Counted from the stretch's first letter, positions 8,009 through 17,959 are shown. The stretch: 64,000 nt of DNA from an uncultured Clostridia bacterium (GCA_947629005.1 CANRCD010000008.1:1-64000); one strand, 5' to 3'. Notes: a model not told the origin generated them from the sequence alone. Translations and numbers: made by a program.

Positions 8009-8560
8009 ATGAAAAATTACCCTGAGATTACCGGAAAGATGGATAAAACTCTCAACCACCTTTTAAGCGAGTTCGGCGCCATTCGCGCGGGCCGCGCAAA
8101 CCCCACCGTGCTCGACCGCATAACTGTGGACTATTACGGCACGGCGACTCCGCTCCAGCAGGTTGGCACGGTTTCCACGCCCGACCCGAGGACGATCACC
8201 ATACAGCCGTGGGACGGTTCGCTGCTCAAGGCCATCGAGAAGGCCATTCTGGCCTCGGACCTCGGCATAACCCCGCAGAACGACGGCCGGCTCATCCGCC
8301 TGTCGTTCCCGCAGCCCACGGAGGAAAGGCGCAGGGAGCTCATCAAGCAGGCGTCGAAGAAGGCCGAGGAGGCGAAAGTGGCCGTCCGCTCCATCCGCCG
8401 CGACGCGATGGAGGATTTCAAGGCGCAAAAGAAGAAGAGCGAGATAACCGAGGACGACCTTAAGGGTATCGAAAAGGATATTCAAGATTTGACCGACGCC
8501 AAAATCAAGGAAATAGATAACCTTCTTTCCAAGAAGGAAAAAGAGATAACCGAGATTTAA
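8009..8560 (+). CDS. frr: Ribosome recycling factor
   Basis: RRF splits post-termination ribosomes together with EF-G. The ATG at 8009 has AAAGGA nine bases upstream and gives 183 residues, the normal size; the ATG at 7991 would add an atypical leader. Conserved stretches include LSEFGAIRAGRANPTVLDRI and the C-terminal helical bundle DDLKGIEKDIQDLTD. It lies 61 bases after pyrH and is followed at 11 bases by uppS. Confidence 0.96.
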   Translation: MKNYPEITGKMDKTLNHLLSEFGAIRAGRANPTVLDRITVDYYGTATPLQQVGTVSTPDPRTITIQPWDGSLLKAIEKAILASDLGITPQNDGRLIRLSFPQPTEERRRELIKQASKKAEEAKVAVRSIRRDAMEDFKAQKKKSEITEDDLKGIEKDIQDLTDAKIKEIDNLLSKKEKEITEI

Positions 8561-8571
8561 GGGGCGCGGCT

Positions 8572-9321
8572 ATGAGCTTATTGGACAAATTCCGCCATAA
8601 AAGACTCGAAGCCGAGGTGGACTTTGAAAACATACCCAAGCACGTGGCGATTATAATGGACGGGAACGGCCGCTGGGCAAAGCGCCGTTCCCTCCCGCGC
8701 AAAAGCGGCCACGCCATGGGCGCCAAAACCTTTGAGGTAATTTCGGAATGTGCGGGCGAGCTCGGGATAAAGGTCGTCACCTTCTATGCCTTTTCCACCG
8801 AAAACTGGAAAAGGGACAAAGATGAGGTGGAGTCTCTAATGGCCCTTTTGGAGGACTATCTCGACAACGGCCTAAAAAAGCTGAAAAACCGCGCGCAGAT
8901 ACGCTTTATCGGCGACATGAGCGCCTTTTCCGAAAGCTTCAGGGAAAAGCAGAGGTATGTTGAGGAGGCCACTAAGAATAACAGCGGCTTCCTTATTAAT
9001 GTGGCGTTAAATTACGGCAGCCGCGACGAAATAACCCGCGCGGTGCGCTCCATTGCGGCGGACGCCGCCGCGGGACGGCTCGCGCCCGAGGACGTGACCG
9101 AGGAGCTCATCTCCTCGCGGCTCGACACCGGCGGCCTGCCCGATCCCGACCTTATTATCCGCCCCAGCGGCGAATTTCGCCTGAGTAACTTCCTGATGTG
9201 GCAGGGGGCCTACGCCGAGCTGTGGTTCGATAAAATACTCTGGCCCGATTTCACCCGCGACGACCTGCTCCGCGCCGTGGCCGACTATCAGCGGCGGAAC
9301 AGACGATTCGGCGGAAGATAG
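8572..9321 (+). CDS. uppS: Isoprenyl transferase (undecaprenyl diphosphate synthase)
   Basis: A cis-prenyltransferase that builds the C55 lipid carrier for peptidoglycan and other envelope polymers. The 249-residue protein shows the family opening HVAIIMDGNGRWAKRRSLPR, with the catalytic Asp in MDGNGRWA, then TFYAFSTENWKR and the C-terminal LPDPDLIIRPSGEFRLSNFL and WPDF motifs. AAGGGG precedes the ATG. It sits between frr and cdsA as in most Firmicutes. Confidence 0.97.
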   Translation: MSLLDKFRHKRLEAEVDFENIPKHVAIIMDGNGRWAKRRSLPRKSGHAMGAKTFEVISECAGELGIKVVTFYAFSTENWKRDKDEVESLMALLEDYLDNGLKKLKNRAQIRFIGDMSAFSESFREKQRYVEEATKNNSGFLINVALNYGSRDEITRAVRSIAADAAAGRLAPEDVTEELISSRLDTGGLPDPDLIIRPSGEFRLSNFLMWQGAYAELWFDKILWPDFTRDDLLRAVADYQRRNRRFGGR

Positions 9322-9344
9322 GCGGGCGTTTGGAGGGAAAAACC

Positions 9345-10166
9345 GTGCTTAAAGAAAGACTCATAAGCGCCGCCCTCGGCGTGGCGCTGTTTTTGGTGAT
9401 AATTTTCAGCGAAAAATACGTGCTGACTTTGGCGGTGCTCGCCGTCATCGAGATAGCCCTTTGGGAAATGTACCGCGCCGTGGGCGTGGCCGACAGGCGC
9501 ATACTCGTAGCTGCGGGGATGATAGTGCCGGTTTTTGTGCTGTTCGGCTTTATGTCGCCGCGCCCGCAGAGCGTGTATATGGCGATATGGTTCTATCTTC
9601 TCTTTCTGTTTGCGGTGCTCGTTGTAAGGCATAAGGCATATACCTTTGAGGACGTCGCAAAGTTTTTCACCGTAACGATACTTTTAAGCCTGCTCTTTTC
9701 TCATGTGGCGTGGATGCGCCAGACGGAGCACGGCCTTTGGAATACCTTTGCCATTTTCGTCGGCGCGTGGATAACCGATACCTGCGCCTACTTTGCGGGC
9801 AGGGCCTTTGGCCGCCACAAGCTGGCCCCCGTCATCAGCCCCAAGAAAACCGTCGAGGGCGCGATAGGCGGCGTTGTGGGCACGGCTGTGCTGATGTGCG
9901 TATACGGCCTGCTCGTGGGGCGGTTCACGGGCCTCGCGGCAAATCTGCCGCACCTGCTCGCGCTGGGGCTGCTCTGCGGGGTGGTTTCACAGCTCGGCGA
10001 CCTTGGCGCGTCCGCCATAAAGCGGGAGTACGGCATCAAGGACTACGGGCGCATAATGCCCGGCCACGGCGGCGTCATGGACCGCTTCGACAGCGTGCTT
10101 TTCGTCGCGCCGCTCGTTTACCATTTTGTGGGCGCGTTTCCGATTTTCGAATCGGTTTTCAGATGA
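9345..10166 (+). CDS. cdsA: Phosphatidate cytidylyltransferase (CDP-diacylglycerol synthase)
   Basis: An integral membrane enzyme making CDP-diacylglycerol from CTP and phosphatidate. The GTG at 9345 is the likely start because GGAGGG (9332-9337) is correctly spaced for it. The roughly 273-residue product has about eight hydrophobic segments and the C-terminal signature region ISPKKTVEGAIGG plus KDYGRIMPGHGGVMDRFDS, which carries the metal-binding Asp residues. It lies 23 bases after uppS and about 40 before dxr. Confidence 0.95.
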   Translation: MLKERLISAALGVALFLVIIFSEKYVLTLAVLAVIEIALWEMYRAVGVADRRILVAAGMIVPVFVLFGFMSPRPQSVYMAIWFYLLFLFAVLVVRHKAYTFEDVAKFFTVTILLSLLFSHVAWMRQTEHGLWNTFAIFVGAWITDTCAYFAGRAFGRHKLAPVISPKKTVEGAIGGVVGTAVLMCVYGLLVGRFTGLAANLPHLLALGLLCGVVSQLGDLGASAIKREYGIKDYGRIMPGHGGVMDRFDSVLFVAPLVYHFVGAFPIFESVFR

Positions 10167-10208
10167 TATTTTCGCGCGTAATACATAAACTGTAAAGGAA
10201 TTGAGAAT

Positions 10209-11357
10209 ATGGCAAAGTCAATAGCCGTGCTGGGCTCCACGGGCTCCATCGGCACGCAGACGCTGGACGTGGCCGAGCGCGAGGGCGACATTACCGTCCG
10301 CGCCCTGACGGCCCGCTTGAATATAAAGCTCCTCGAGGAGCAGATACGCAAATTCCGCCCCGCGCTGGCCGCCGTGGCCGACGAAAAAAAGGCGGCCGAG
10401 CTTCGCGCGGCCGTGGCCGACGTTCCCACGAAGGTGCTTGCGGGGGAGGAGGGCGTAACAGAGTGCGCCGCCGAGTCGGGCAGCGACACCGTTGTCACCG
10501 CCGTGGTGGGCATAGCGGGGCTTCGCCCGACCGTTGCCGCCATCGAGGCCGGCAAGGACATCGCCCTCGCAAATAAGGAGACCCTTGTCACCGCGGGCGA
10601 GATCGTCATGCCGCTCGCAAAGCGCCATGGAGTAAAAATCCTCCCCGTGGACAGCGAGCACAGCGCGATTTTCCAGTCCATAGCGGACCAGAAAAAATTT
10701 CTTAAGCGCATTATCATAACCGCCAGCGGCGGCCCGTTTTTCGGGATGACCCGCGCGCGGCTCGCGGGCAAAACCCGCGCCGACGCGCTTAAGCACCCCA
10801 ACTGGACTATGGGCGCCAAAATAACCATAGACAGCGCCACCCTCGTCAATAAGGGGCTTGAGATAATCGAGGCGAGCCATTTGTTCGGCCTCGGCGTGGA
10901 CGACATAACCCCCGTCGTCCACCGCGAAAGCATTATCCATTCGATGGTGGAATTTTGCGACGGCAGCGTTATCGGCCAGCTTGGCGTGGCGGATATGCGT
11001 TTGCCGATAGCCTACGCGCTGACCTATCCCGAAAGAAAAATTCCCGTGACCGCGCCGCTCGACCTTGTCAAAATCGGCTCGCTCACGTTCTACGACATAG
11101 ATAACGCCGCCTTTCCGGCGGTGGAGCTGGCCAAAAATGCCGCCCGCGCGGGCGGAACCATGCCCGCCGTGCTGAACGGCGCCAACGAGGAGGCCGTGGC
11201 GGCCTTCCTTGAGGATAGGTGCGGCTTTCTCGATATTACCGACCTCATTGCCGAGGCCATGGAGGCACACCGTCCCAAGGCGGCTCCGACGCTCGACGAT
11301 ATATCCGCCGCCGACCTTGAGGCCCGCGAGTCCGTCCGCCGGAGGCTGGGCAGGTAA
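10209..11357 (+). CDS. dxr: 1-deoxy-D-xylulose 5-phosphate reductoisomerase
   Basis: The committed step of the MEP isoprenoid pathway, NADPH-dependent. The 382-residue protein opens with the NADPH-binding SIAVLGSTGSIGTQTLDV and contains ANKETLVTAG, LPVDSEHSAIFQ (metal-binding Asp/Glu) and TMGAKITIDSATLVNKGLE. AAAGGAA precedes the ATG. ispD and ispF lie at 52906-54098 in this window, while dxs is not seen. Confidence 0.97.
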   Translation: MAKSIAVLGSTGSIGTQTLDVAEREGDITVRALTARLNIKLLEEQIRKFRPALAAVADEKKAAELRAAVADVPTKVLAGEEGVTECAAESGSDTVVTAVVGIAGLRPTVAAIEAGKDIALANKETLVTAGEIVMPLAKRHGVKILPVDSEHSAIFQSIADQKKFLKRIIITASGGPFFGMTRARLAGKTRADALKHPNWTMGAKITIDSATLVNKGLEIIEASHLFGLGVDDITPVVHRESIIHSMVEFCDGSVIGQLGVADMRLPIAYALTYPERKIPVTAPLDLVKIGSLTFYDIDNAAFPAVELAKNAARAGGTMPAVLNGANEEAVAAFLEDRCGFLDITDLIAEAMEAHRPKAAPTLDDISAADLEARESVRRRLGR

Positions 11358-11388
11358 AATTATCCGATTTTATCCGAGGTGTTTTTGT

Positions 11389-12402
11389 TTGATTTTTTCA
11401 GTGGTTCTGACGCTTCTTGCTCTCAGCTTCATGGTGATTGTGCATGAGCTTGGGCACATGATAGCCGCAAAGCGGTTCGGGGTGCTCGTGCATGAGTTTT
11501 CCATAGGCATGGGGCCCAAGCTGTTTTCCGTAAAAATAGGCGAAACGGCCTACTCCCTGCGGCTTTTGCTTGTGGGCGGCTATGTGCGCATGGCCGGCGA
11601 CGAGGACGACGGGGACGATCCCCGCGCCTTTACGGCCCTCGATTGGTGGAAGCGGCTGCTGGTGATGCTTTCCGGCCCCGCGGTAAATGTGGCTGTGGGC
11701 TGGCTGATGTACGTTGTCATAAACTGCTTTCTGCCCATTGTGCCGGCGGCGGTCAGCTCCGTGCCCGAGCAGTACGAGGGCAGCGTTTTTCGGGCCGGAG
11801 ACGTGATACTTCGGGTGAACGGCTCTGCCGTGCATACCAAAAGCGATGTGGATATGAGCATATCCATGGCCGACGATGATACGCTCGACGTTCTTGTGCG
11901 TCGCGGCGGCGAAAAGCTGCCCCTTCGCGCGAGGCTGTATAAAACCGACGCGGGCCCGAGGCTCGGCGTGATGTTCGAGCCCATTAAGGACCCTTCGCTC
12001 CTCACCTCGGCGCGCTACGCCGCCTACGACACGGTGTTTGTGGTAAAGGCCGTCGTCTGGGCCGTGCGCGACCTCGTTACCGGCCGACAGAGCGTCGATT
12101 CGCTCAGCGGGCCTGTTGAGATAGTTTCCGTAGTCGATACCGTGGCCGAAAGCGGGCGAGAGGGCGCTTGGCTCATTCTCATGAACCTTTTCGCCCTTAT
12201 AGCCGTCAATCTGGGGGTTTTCAACCTCCTGCCGGTGCCCGGGCTCGACGGCGGGCAGATACTTTTTGTGCTGATTGAAAAGATAATCGGAAGAAAAATC
12301 AAGCCCGAGGTCGCCGGCACGATAAACCTTGTGTTTTTCGCGCTGCTGGCCCTGCTGGCGGCGTATGTGACCGTCGGGGATATCGTTGGGATTGTGAAGT
12401 AA
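11389..12402 (+). CDS. rseP: RIP metalloprotease RseP (site-2 protease)
   Basis: An M50 intramembrane protease that cleaves membrane-anchored regulators such as anti-sigma factors. The TTG at 11389 is chosen because GAGGT lies at 11376-11380 and the first transmembrane helix begins immediately; a longer upstream frame runs inside dxr and is not credible. The roughly 337-residue product has the zinc site HELGH in the first helix, a central PDZ domain (about 120-210) and NLLPVPGLDGGQ near the C-terminus supplying the third ligand. The putative ECF-type promoters at 42834 and 51417 make an anti-sigma substrate plausible, though none is encoded in the window. Confidence 0.93.
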   Translation: MIFSVVLTLLALSFMVIVHELGHMIAAKRFGVLVHEFSIGMGPKLFSVKIGETAYSLRLLLVGGYVRMAGDEDDGDDPRAFTALDWWKRLLVMLSGPAVNVAVGWLMYVVINCFLPIVPAAVSSVPEQYEGSVFRAGDVILRVNGSAVHTKSDVDMSISMADDDTLDVLVRRGGEKLPLRARLYKTDAGPRLGVMFEPIKDPSLLTSARYAAYDTVFVVKAVVWAVRDLVTGRQSVDSLSGPVEIVSVVDTVAESGREGAWLILMNLFALIAVNLGVFNLLPVPGLDGGQILFVLIEKIIGRKIKPEVAGTINLVFFALLALLAAYVTVGDIVGIVK

Positions 12403-12446
12403 CGATGAATTCGGAATGCAGAATGATAAATTAAAGGAGTGGTACC

Positions 12447-12887
12447 GTGAGCAGAATACAGGCCAGAGAGGACAGCTTCAAAATGCTGTTTGAGGCGGCC
12501 GTTGTTGGCTCGACCGCCGACGAGCTGCTTGAAAAATTCCACGAGACCGTATCCGACGGCGATATATGGGAGCAAAAGACCGAAACCGAGGCCGACTCCC
12601 GCTACATGAGCGACGTGCTTCACGGCGTGGAGGAAAAGCTGCCCGAGATAAACGCCGCCATCACGCCGTTTTTGCGCCGCTGGAGGCTTGAACGGCTCGC
12701 TAAGGTGGACCTTGCGCTGCTGCGGCTCGCCGCCTACGAGGCGCTCTTTATGGACGACGTGCCCGCCGGCGTGGCCGTGAACGAGGCCGTGGAGCTTGCC
12801 AAAAAGTACGGCGGCGACGATTCGCCCGCCTTCATTAACGGCGTTATGCACTCGGTAATAAATGAGAGCGGGGAGAAAAATGGCTGA
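12447..12887 (+). CDS. nusB: Transcription antitermination factor NusB
   Basis: NusB binds boxA RNA with NusE (S10) in rRNA antitermination. The 146-residue all-helical protein has the expected opening (RIQAREDSFKMLFEA) and C-terminal half (LERLAKVDLALLRLAAYE, VAVNEAVELAKKYG, FINGVMHSV). It starts at GTG behind AAAGGAG. Its end overlaps the xseA start by 8 bases, giving likely translational coupling. Confidence 0.94.
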   Translation: MSRIQAREDSFKMLFEAAVVGSTADELLEKFHETVSDGDIWEQKTETEADSRYMSDVLHGVEEKLPEINAAITPFLRRWRLERLAKVDLALLRLAAYEALFMDDVPAGVAVNEAVELAKKYGGDDSPAFINGVMHSVINESGEKNG

Positions 12888-14103
12888 AAACAGGAGAATA
12901 GCTACAGTAACTCAGCTCAATAACTTCATAAAGGCCATAATGGACAACACACCCGTTCTTTCCAATTTGTGGGTGAAGGGCGAGATAAGCAATCTTAAGC
13001 TCCATTCCTCGGGGCATATTTACCTCACCTTAAAGGACGAGGGCGGGGTTCTGGCGGCGGTTATGTTCCGTTCTGCCGCGCATAAGCTCCCCTTCCGTCC
13101 CGAAAACGGAATGAAGGTGCTTGCCGGAGGCCGCGTTTCGGTTTACGAGCGCGCGGGAGCGTATCAGTTGTACATAGAGGAAATGGAGCTGGAGGGCCAA
13201 GGCGAGCTGTACATTAAGTTCGAGGAGCTCAAGCGCAGGCTTGAGGCCGAGGGCCTGTTCGACCAAAGCCGCAAGCGTCCCCTGCCCCAGTTTCCGCAGG
13301 TGGTGGGTATCTGCACCAGTCCCACCGGCGCCGCTGTGCGCGACATAATCAATGTGCTCCGCCGCCGCTGGCCGCTGTGCCGCGCCGTGCTGTACCCCTG
13401 CCTTGTTCAGGGCGAGGGAGCCTCGGCCAGCGTAGCGGAGGCGATAGAATATTTCAACCGCGAAAAGCTTGCCGACGTGCTAATTGTGGGCCGCGGCGGC
13501 GGCAGTATCGAGGATTTGTGGGCTTTCAACGAGGAGACCACAGTCCGCGCCGTGGCCGCGTCGAACATACCGATTATCTCTGCCGTCGGTCATGAGACCG
13601 ACTTCACAATATGCGACTTCGCGGCCGATCGCCGCGCGCCCACTCCCTCGGCCGCAGCCGAGCTGGCAGTGCCCGATATCGCCGCCTTTGCCCGAAGGGT
13701 GGAGCAGCTCAGGGACGGTCTCAGGAACCGTCTGGAGCAGAAGGCCGCCCAAAGCCGCCGCCATCTTGAGCTTTTGCTTGGCAGGGCGGGCATAACGGGC
13801 TTCCGCCGCCGCCTCGGCGAGCTGCAAATGACCGTGGACGGCCTGTCCGCCCACGGCGAGCAAGCCGTGCGCCGGAGGCTGCGCGAGAGCAGGCAGGCCC
13901 TTGCCTCCTGCGCGGGCAGGCTTAACGCGCTCAGCCCGCTGGGCATCCTCGAAAGGGGCTACAGCGTGGCCATGAGCGACGGCAGGGCCGTGCGCCGCTT
14001 AAGCGACGTCAGCGTCGGCGGAGAACTGTGGACCACCCTCGCCGATGGGAAGATTCGTTCGGTCGTTACCGATAAGATAGACGAAGGGAAGGATAATATA
14101 TGA
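12880..14103 (+). CDS. xseA: Exodeoxyribonuclease VII large subunit
   Basis: The catalytic subunit of exonuclease VII, which degrades single-stranded DNA. The ATG at 12880 follows GGGGAG and overlaps nusB; an ATG at 12862 lacks a suitable ribosome binding site. The 407-residue product has an N-terminal OB fold (NLWVKGEISNLKLHSSGHIY), the central nuclease domain (VVGICTSPTGAAVRDIINVL, VLIVGRGGGSIEDLWAFNEE, ISAVGHETDFTICDFAADRR) and a coiled-coil C-terminus. Its stop overlaps the xseB start in ATGA. Confidence 0.96.
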   Translation: MAENRRIATVTQLNNFIKAIMDNTPVLSNLWVKGEISNLKLHSSGHIYLTLKDEGGVLAAVMFRSAAHKLPFRPENGMKVLAGGRVSVYERAGAYQLYIEEMELEGQGELYIKFEELKRRLEAEGLFDQSRKRPLPQFPQVVGICTSPTGAAVRDIINVLRRRWPLCRAVLYPCLVQGEGASASVAEAIEYFNREKLADVLIVGRGGGSIEDLWAFNEETTVRAVAASNIPIISAVGHETDFTICDFAADRRAPTPSAAAELAVPDIAAFARRVEQLRDGLRNRLEQKAAQSRRHLELLLGRAGITGFRRRLGELQMTVDGLSAHGEQAVRRRLRESRQALASCAGRLNALSPLGILERGYSVAMSDGRAVRRLSDVSVGGELWTTLADGKIRSVVTDKIDEGKDNI

Positions 14104-14312
14104 AATTTGAGGAAGCCTTAAAGGAGCTTGAGGATACCGCCAAAAAGCTCGAAAGCGGCGAAACGACCCTCGAGGAGGCCATGGCCCTGTTCGAGAAGGG
14201 CGTGGGCCTTTCCCGCCAATGCACAAAGCTGCTCGAGGAAGCGGAACTGAAGGTGACAAAGCTTATCGACGGCGGCGAGGAGCCCTTTGCTCCCGTCACC
14301 GATAACGCATAG
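14100..14312 (+). CDS. xseB: Exodeoxyribonuclease VII small subunit
   Basis: A 70-residue helical protein with the family stretch MKFEEALKELEDTAKKLESG and the following LEEAMALFEKGVGLSRQC. Several copies coat the coiled coil of XseA. The ATG overlaps the xseA stop codon (ATGA), so the two are translationally coupled; ispA follows at 11 bases. Confidence 0.94.
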   Translation: MKFEEALKELEDTAKKLESGETTLEEAMALFEKGVGLSRQCTKLLEEAELKVTKLIDGGEEPFAPVTDNA

Positions 14313-14323
14313 GGGGCGGCGCG

Positions 14324-15190
14324 ATGGATTTTGACGAAAAATACCGCCGGTATGCGCAGACCGTGAACGCCGCCCTTGAAAAAATCATGGCCGGCGAGGC
14401 CGGAGCCGAGGCCGTGGGCCGCGCCATGGCCTACAGCCTGCTGGCCGGAGGCAAGCGGGTGCGGCCTGTCATTGTGCTGGCCTGCTGCGAGGCTCTTTCC
14501 GGCGACATGGAGCTTGCGCTCAAGTACGCCTGCGCGATAGAGATGGTGCATACCTACTCTCTCATTCACGACGACCTTCCCTGCATGGATAACGACGCTC
14601 TGCGCCGCGGCCGTCCCACCAATCACGTGGTGCACGGCGAGGCTTTGGCCCTGCTCGCGGGCGACGGGCTGCTCAACCTCGCGGCGGAGTACATAAGCGG
14701 CGCGGCCCCCCGCGACGCCGAAAAGGACATAAGGGCCGTTTCGCGTCTGTTCGGCGGCAGCGGCGTTCTGGGCATGATAGGCGGTCAGGCCGACGATATT
14801 TATGCCGAGGCGCACGGGGCCGATAAGGAGCTTGTGGAAAGGATACATCACCGTAAGACCGGCGCGCTGATACGCGCCGCGGGCGAGCTGGGGGCCATAG
14901 CCGCCGGCGCCGGGCCCGACGCCTTTGACGGCTATACCACGCATCTCGGCCTCGCCTTCCAGATACGCGACGACATACTTGACGTAGAGGGAAGCGCCGA
15001 GCAGCTTGGCAAGAGCAACAGCGACGCCGCCAATAACAAGGCCACCTTTGTCAGCGTCTACGGCCTTGACGAGGCCAAGCGCCGCCTTGAAAGGGAGACG
15101 GCCGCCGCCCTTGCCGCCCTCGAGCCGCTTGGCGAAGGGGGCCGGTTCCTGCGCGGGCTGGCCGGTTATTTGCTAAGCAGAAGCAATTAG
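14324..15190 (+). CDS. ispA: Short-chain polyprenyl diphosphate synthase (farnesyl/geranyl)
   Basis: A trans-prenyltransferase condensing IPP with allylic diphosphates to supply UppS. The 288-residue protein has [18 protein letters not shown], the first Asp-rich motif in [12 protein letters not shown] and the second in [11 protein letters not shown], with the [14 protein letters not shown] helix between them. Position after xseAB is standard. Chain length (C15 or C20) cannot be fixed by eye. Confidence 0.94.
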   Translation: MDFDEKYRRYAQTVNAALEKIMAGEAGAEAVGRAMAYSLLAGGKRVRPVIVLACCEALSGDMELALKYACAIEMVHTYSLIHDDLPCMDNDALRRGRPTNHVVHGEALALLAGDGLLNLAAEYISGAAPRDAEKDIRAVSRLFGGSGVLGMIGGQADDIYAEAHGADKELVERIHHRKTGALIRAAGELGAIAAGAGPDAFDGYTTHLGLAFQIRDDILDVEGSAEQLGKSNSDAANNKATFVSVYGLDEAKRRLERETAAALAALEPLGEGGRFLRGLAGYLLSRSN

Positions 15191-15200
15191 GAGTGACACA

Positions 15201-16268
15201 ATGTTTGGAAAATTAGAAGGTCTGGTTGAAAGGTACGAGGCTCTTGGCGCACAGATAAGCGACCCCGCCGTCATAGCCGACCAAAGCCGCTGGCGCGGGC
15301 TGATGAAGGAGCACAGCAGCCTTGGGCCTATAGTTGAAAAGTACCGCGAATATAAGGCGGCCAAGGCCGCTATCGACGACGCCGAGGAGCTTCTCGGCAG
15401 CGGCGATAAGGAGATGGAGGAGCTCGCCAGGGCCGAAATCGACGAGAACCGCGAAAAGCTCCCCGCCATCGAGGAGGAGCTTAAGGTCCTCCTGATACCC
15501 AAGGACCCCAACGATGAAAAGTCCGTAATAATGGAAATACGCGGCGGCACGGGCGGCGAGGAGGCCGCTCTCTTTGCGGGGGATTTGTTCCGTATGTACA
15601 GTATGTACGCCGAGAACCGCCGCTGGAAAATCGAGATAATGAACTCGAACCCCACCGACCTCGGCGGGTATAAGGAGATAACCTTCAGCGTTGAGGGCGA
15701 GGGAGCGTACAGCCGCCTCAAGTACGAGAGCGGCGTTCACCGCGTCCAGCGCGTGCCCGAGACCGAGTCCGGCGGGCGCATACAGACCAGCGCCGCCACC
15801 GTGGCCGTGCTGCCCGAGGCCGAGGACGTGGAGGTCAATATCGACCCTAACGACCTCAAGATAGACGTGTTCCGCGCGGGCGGCCCGGGCGGCCAATGCG
15901 TCAACACCACCGATTCCGCCGTCCGCATAACCCACCTGCCGACGGGGCTTGTGGTGTCGTGTCAGGACGAAAAGAGCCAGCACAAAAACAAGGATAAGGC
16001 CATGAAGGTGCTCCGCAGCCGCCTGTACGAGCTTATGGAGAGTGAAAAAAACGCCGCCATCTCCGAGGAGCGGCGCAGTCAGGTGGGCAGCGGGGACCGC
16101 AGCGAGCGCATCCGCACATATAACTTCCCGCAGGGGAGAGTGAGCGACCACCGCATAAATCTTACGCTTTACAAGATCGACGCCATAATGAACGGCGACC
16201 TTGATGAAATAATCGACGCCCTTAACACCCATTTTCAGAGCGAAAAGCTCCGCGCGGGCGAGAATTAA
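15201..16268 (+). CDS. prfA: Peptide chain release factor 1
   Basis: RF1 recognises UAA and UAG and triggers peptidyl-tRNA hydrolysis. The 355-residue length is typical. The GGQ loop reads [20 protein letters not shown], followed by a conserved [16 protein letters not shown] stretch, and the N-terminal coiled-coil domain is complete. An AGGAG-like site precedes the ATG. The usual partner prmC is not present; hprK follows at 15 bases. Confidence 0.96.
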   Translation: MFGKLEGLVERYEALGAQISDPAVIADQSRWRGLMKEHSSLGPIVEKYREYKAAKAAIDDAEELLGSGDKEMEELARAEIDENREKLPAIEEELKVLLIPKDPNDEKSVIMEIRGGTGGEEAALFAGDLFRMYSMYAENRRWKIEIMNSNPTDLGGYKEITFSVEGEGAYSRLKYESGVHRVQRVPETESGGRIQTSAATVAVLPEAEDVEVNIDPNDLKIDVFRAGGPGGQCVNTTDSAVRITHLPTGLVVSCQDEKSQHKNKDKAMKVLRSRLYELMESEKNAAISEERRSQVGSGDRSERIRTYNFPQGRVSDHRINLTLYKIDAIMNGDLDEIIDALNTHFQSEKLRAGEN

Positions 16269-16283
16269 AAGGAGAGAAGAACA

Positions 16284-17249
16284 ATGGAGGCAGCACATAG
16301 GGAAGCCATCGCGCTGACAAAGCTCATCGAGGATTTCCACCTCGAAAAAATCTACGTTCCCGACGACCTTGACGCCGTGATGATACGCTGTTCGGACGTT
16401 CACCGTCCCGGCATACAGCTTGGCGCGGGATATTACGACTATTTTGACGACGACCGTATCCAAATTTTAGGCAAGGCCGAGCAGTTCTATATGATGCAGA
16501 AAACCCCCGAGGACCGCTTCGCCACATACGATAAGCTCATGGCCACCAATATTCCGGCCGTGGTGATAACCCGCTCTATGGACTGCTATCCGGAGCTTAT
16601 CGAGACGGCGCGTATCCACCGTACGCCGCTGCTCAGGACGGAGGAGAGCACCTCCGATTTTGTGGCCGCGCTCATCGGCGCGCTGAATGTGTATCTTGCG
16701 CCGACCATAACCCGCCACGGCGTGCTGGTGGAGGTTTACGGCGAGGGCGTGCTGCTTCTGGGCGACAGCGGCGTCGGCAAGAGCGAGACCGCCATTGAGC
16801 TCATCAAGCGCGGCCACCGCCTCGTCGCGGACGACGCCGTTGAAATACGCCGCACCTCGGCCAAGACCGTCGTCGGCTCCTCGCCCGAGATAATCCGCCA
16901 CTTCATGGAACTGCGCGGTATCGGCATAGTGGACGTCAAGCGTATTTTCGGCGTAGGCGCGGTCAAGGATACCGAGAAGATAAACCTCGTCGTCAATCTC
17001 GAGCCGTGGCAGCAGGGCAAGAACTATGAGCGCCTCGGCCTCGACCGCGAAAAAACGTCCCTTCTGGGCATAGAATTGCCCTGCCTTACCATACCCGTCC
17101 GCCCCGGGCGGAATTTGGCGGTGATTATCGAGATAGCCGCCATGAATAACCGCCAGCAGCGCATGGGCTATAACGCCGCCGAGGAGCTCAGCGAGCGCCT
17201 CAATAAGCAGATGGCGGGGAGCAACATCACCGGAGGCGAGCTGTTTTGA
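16284..17249 (+). CDS. hprK: HPr kinase/phosphorylase
   Basis: This bifunctional enzyme phosphorylates and dephosphorylates Ser46 of HPr, controlling carbon catabolite repression in Firmicutes. The 321-residue protein has an N-terminal domain (about 1-130) and a kinase domain with the Walker A GDSGVGKSETAIEL (about 155-168), the HPrK signature LRGIGIVDVKRIFGVGAV, and a C-terminal NRQQRMGYNAAEELSERLN. It is well placed to link sugar supply to the glycan-degrading genes found elsewhere in the window. Confidence 0.96.
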   Translation: MEAAHREAIALTKLIEDFHLEKIYVPDDLDAVMIRCSDVHRPGIQLGAGYYDYFDDDRIQILGKAEQFYMMQKTPEDRFATYDKLMATNIPAVVITRSMDCYPELIETARIHRTPLLRTEESTSDFVAALIGALNVYLAPTITRHGVLVEVYGEGVLLLGDSGVGKSETAIELIKRGHRLVADDAVEIRRTSAKTVVGSSPEIIRHFMELRGIGIVDVKRIFGVGAVKDTEKINLVVNLEPWQQGKNYERLGLDREKTSLLGIELPCLTIPVRPGRNLAVIIEIAAMNNRQQRMGYNAAEELSERLNKQMAGSNITGGELF

Positions 17250-17959
17250 TAATCGCCGTTGACGTTCATACCCATACCAATATCAGCCACCACGCCTATT
17301 CCACCCTCGAGGAAAACCTCGCCGCCGCGCGGCGCAAGGGCATGGAGGGCATAGCCGTGACAAATCACGGCCCCCGCTTGGGCGACGGGGCGCACCCGTG
17401 GCATTTCTCGTCGCTTAAGAATTTCAAAAACTATGTCGGCGGCGTGCGATTGCTGCGCGGGGCCGAGGTGAATATCATGGACGGGGAAGGGACGATAGAT
17501 TTGGACGATTACGCCCTCGCCCCGCTCGAGATAGTCATCGCTTCCATGCACACGCCCTGCTTTGCGTCGGGCCAAAGCGAGGCCGCCGTCACCCGCGCGT
17601 GGATAAACGTCCTCGAGCGCAACCCCAAGGTGAATATCCTCGGGCATTTGGGCGACGGCCGCTTTAAGTGCGACTACGCCGCCGTGCTGAAAAAGGTAAA
17701 GGAGACCGGCCGCGTGGTGGAGATAAACCACCACTCCTTCGACGTGCGTCCCCATAGCCATGAAAACTGCCGCGAAATAGCCCTTCTCTGCAAGGAGCTT
17801 AACATACCCGTCGTCCTCACCACCGACGCCCATTTTTCGGACGACGTAGGCGAGGTCGAAAACTCCCGCTGCCTTCTTGACGAGATAGCCTTTCCCGACG
17901 AGCTTGTGCTCAATACCTCGCTTCGCAAGCTCGCGGACTACTTCGGGCTCGAGACATAA
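17246..17959 (+). CDS. PHP-domain phosphatase (YcdX-like)
   Basis: A 237-residue metal-dependent phosphoesterase of the PHP family. The metal ligands lie in DVHTHTNISHHAYST (N-terminus), AVTNHG, LGHLGDGRF and TTDAHFSDDVG. It starts at a TTG that overlaps the hprK stop (TTGA), with GGAGGCGAG just upstream. This position between hprK and murB is conserved in many Clostridia. The exact substrate is unknown. Confidence 0.9.
   Translation: MIIAVDVHTHTNISHHAYSTLEENLAAARRKGMEGIAVTNHGPRLGDGAHPWHFSSLKNFKNYVGGVRLLRGAEVNIMDGEGTIDLDDYALAPLEIVIASMHTPCFASGQSEAAVTRAWINVLERNPKVNILGHLGDGRFKCDYAAVLKKVKETGRVVEINHHSFDVRPHSHENCREIALLCKELNIPVVLTTDAHFSDDVGEVENSRCLLDEIAFPDELVLNTSLRKLADYFGLET

Noticed and set aside
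11209-11388. N-terminal extension of the RseP frame
   Set aside because: It lies entirely within dxr in another frame; a TTG with a good ribosome binding site at 11389 starts directly at the first membrane helix.
12403-12446. GAATTCGGAATGCAGAATG stretch before nusB resembling short interspersed repeats of other bacteria
   Set aside because: I found only one copy in this window, so a repeat cannot be supported.
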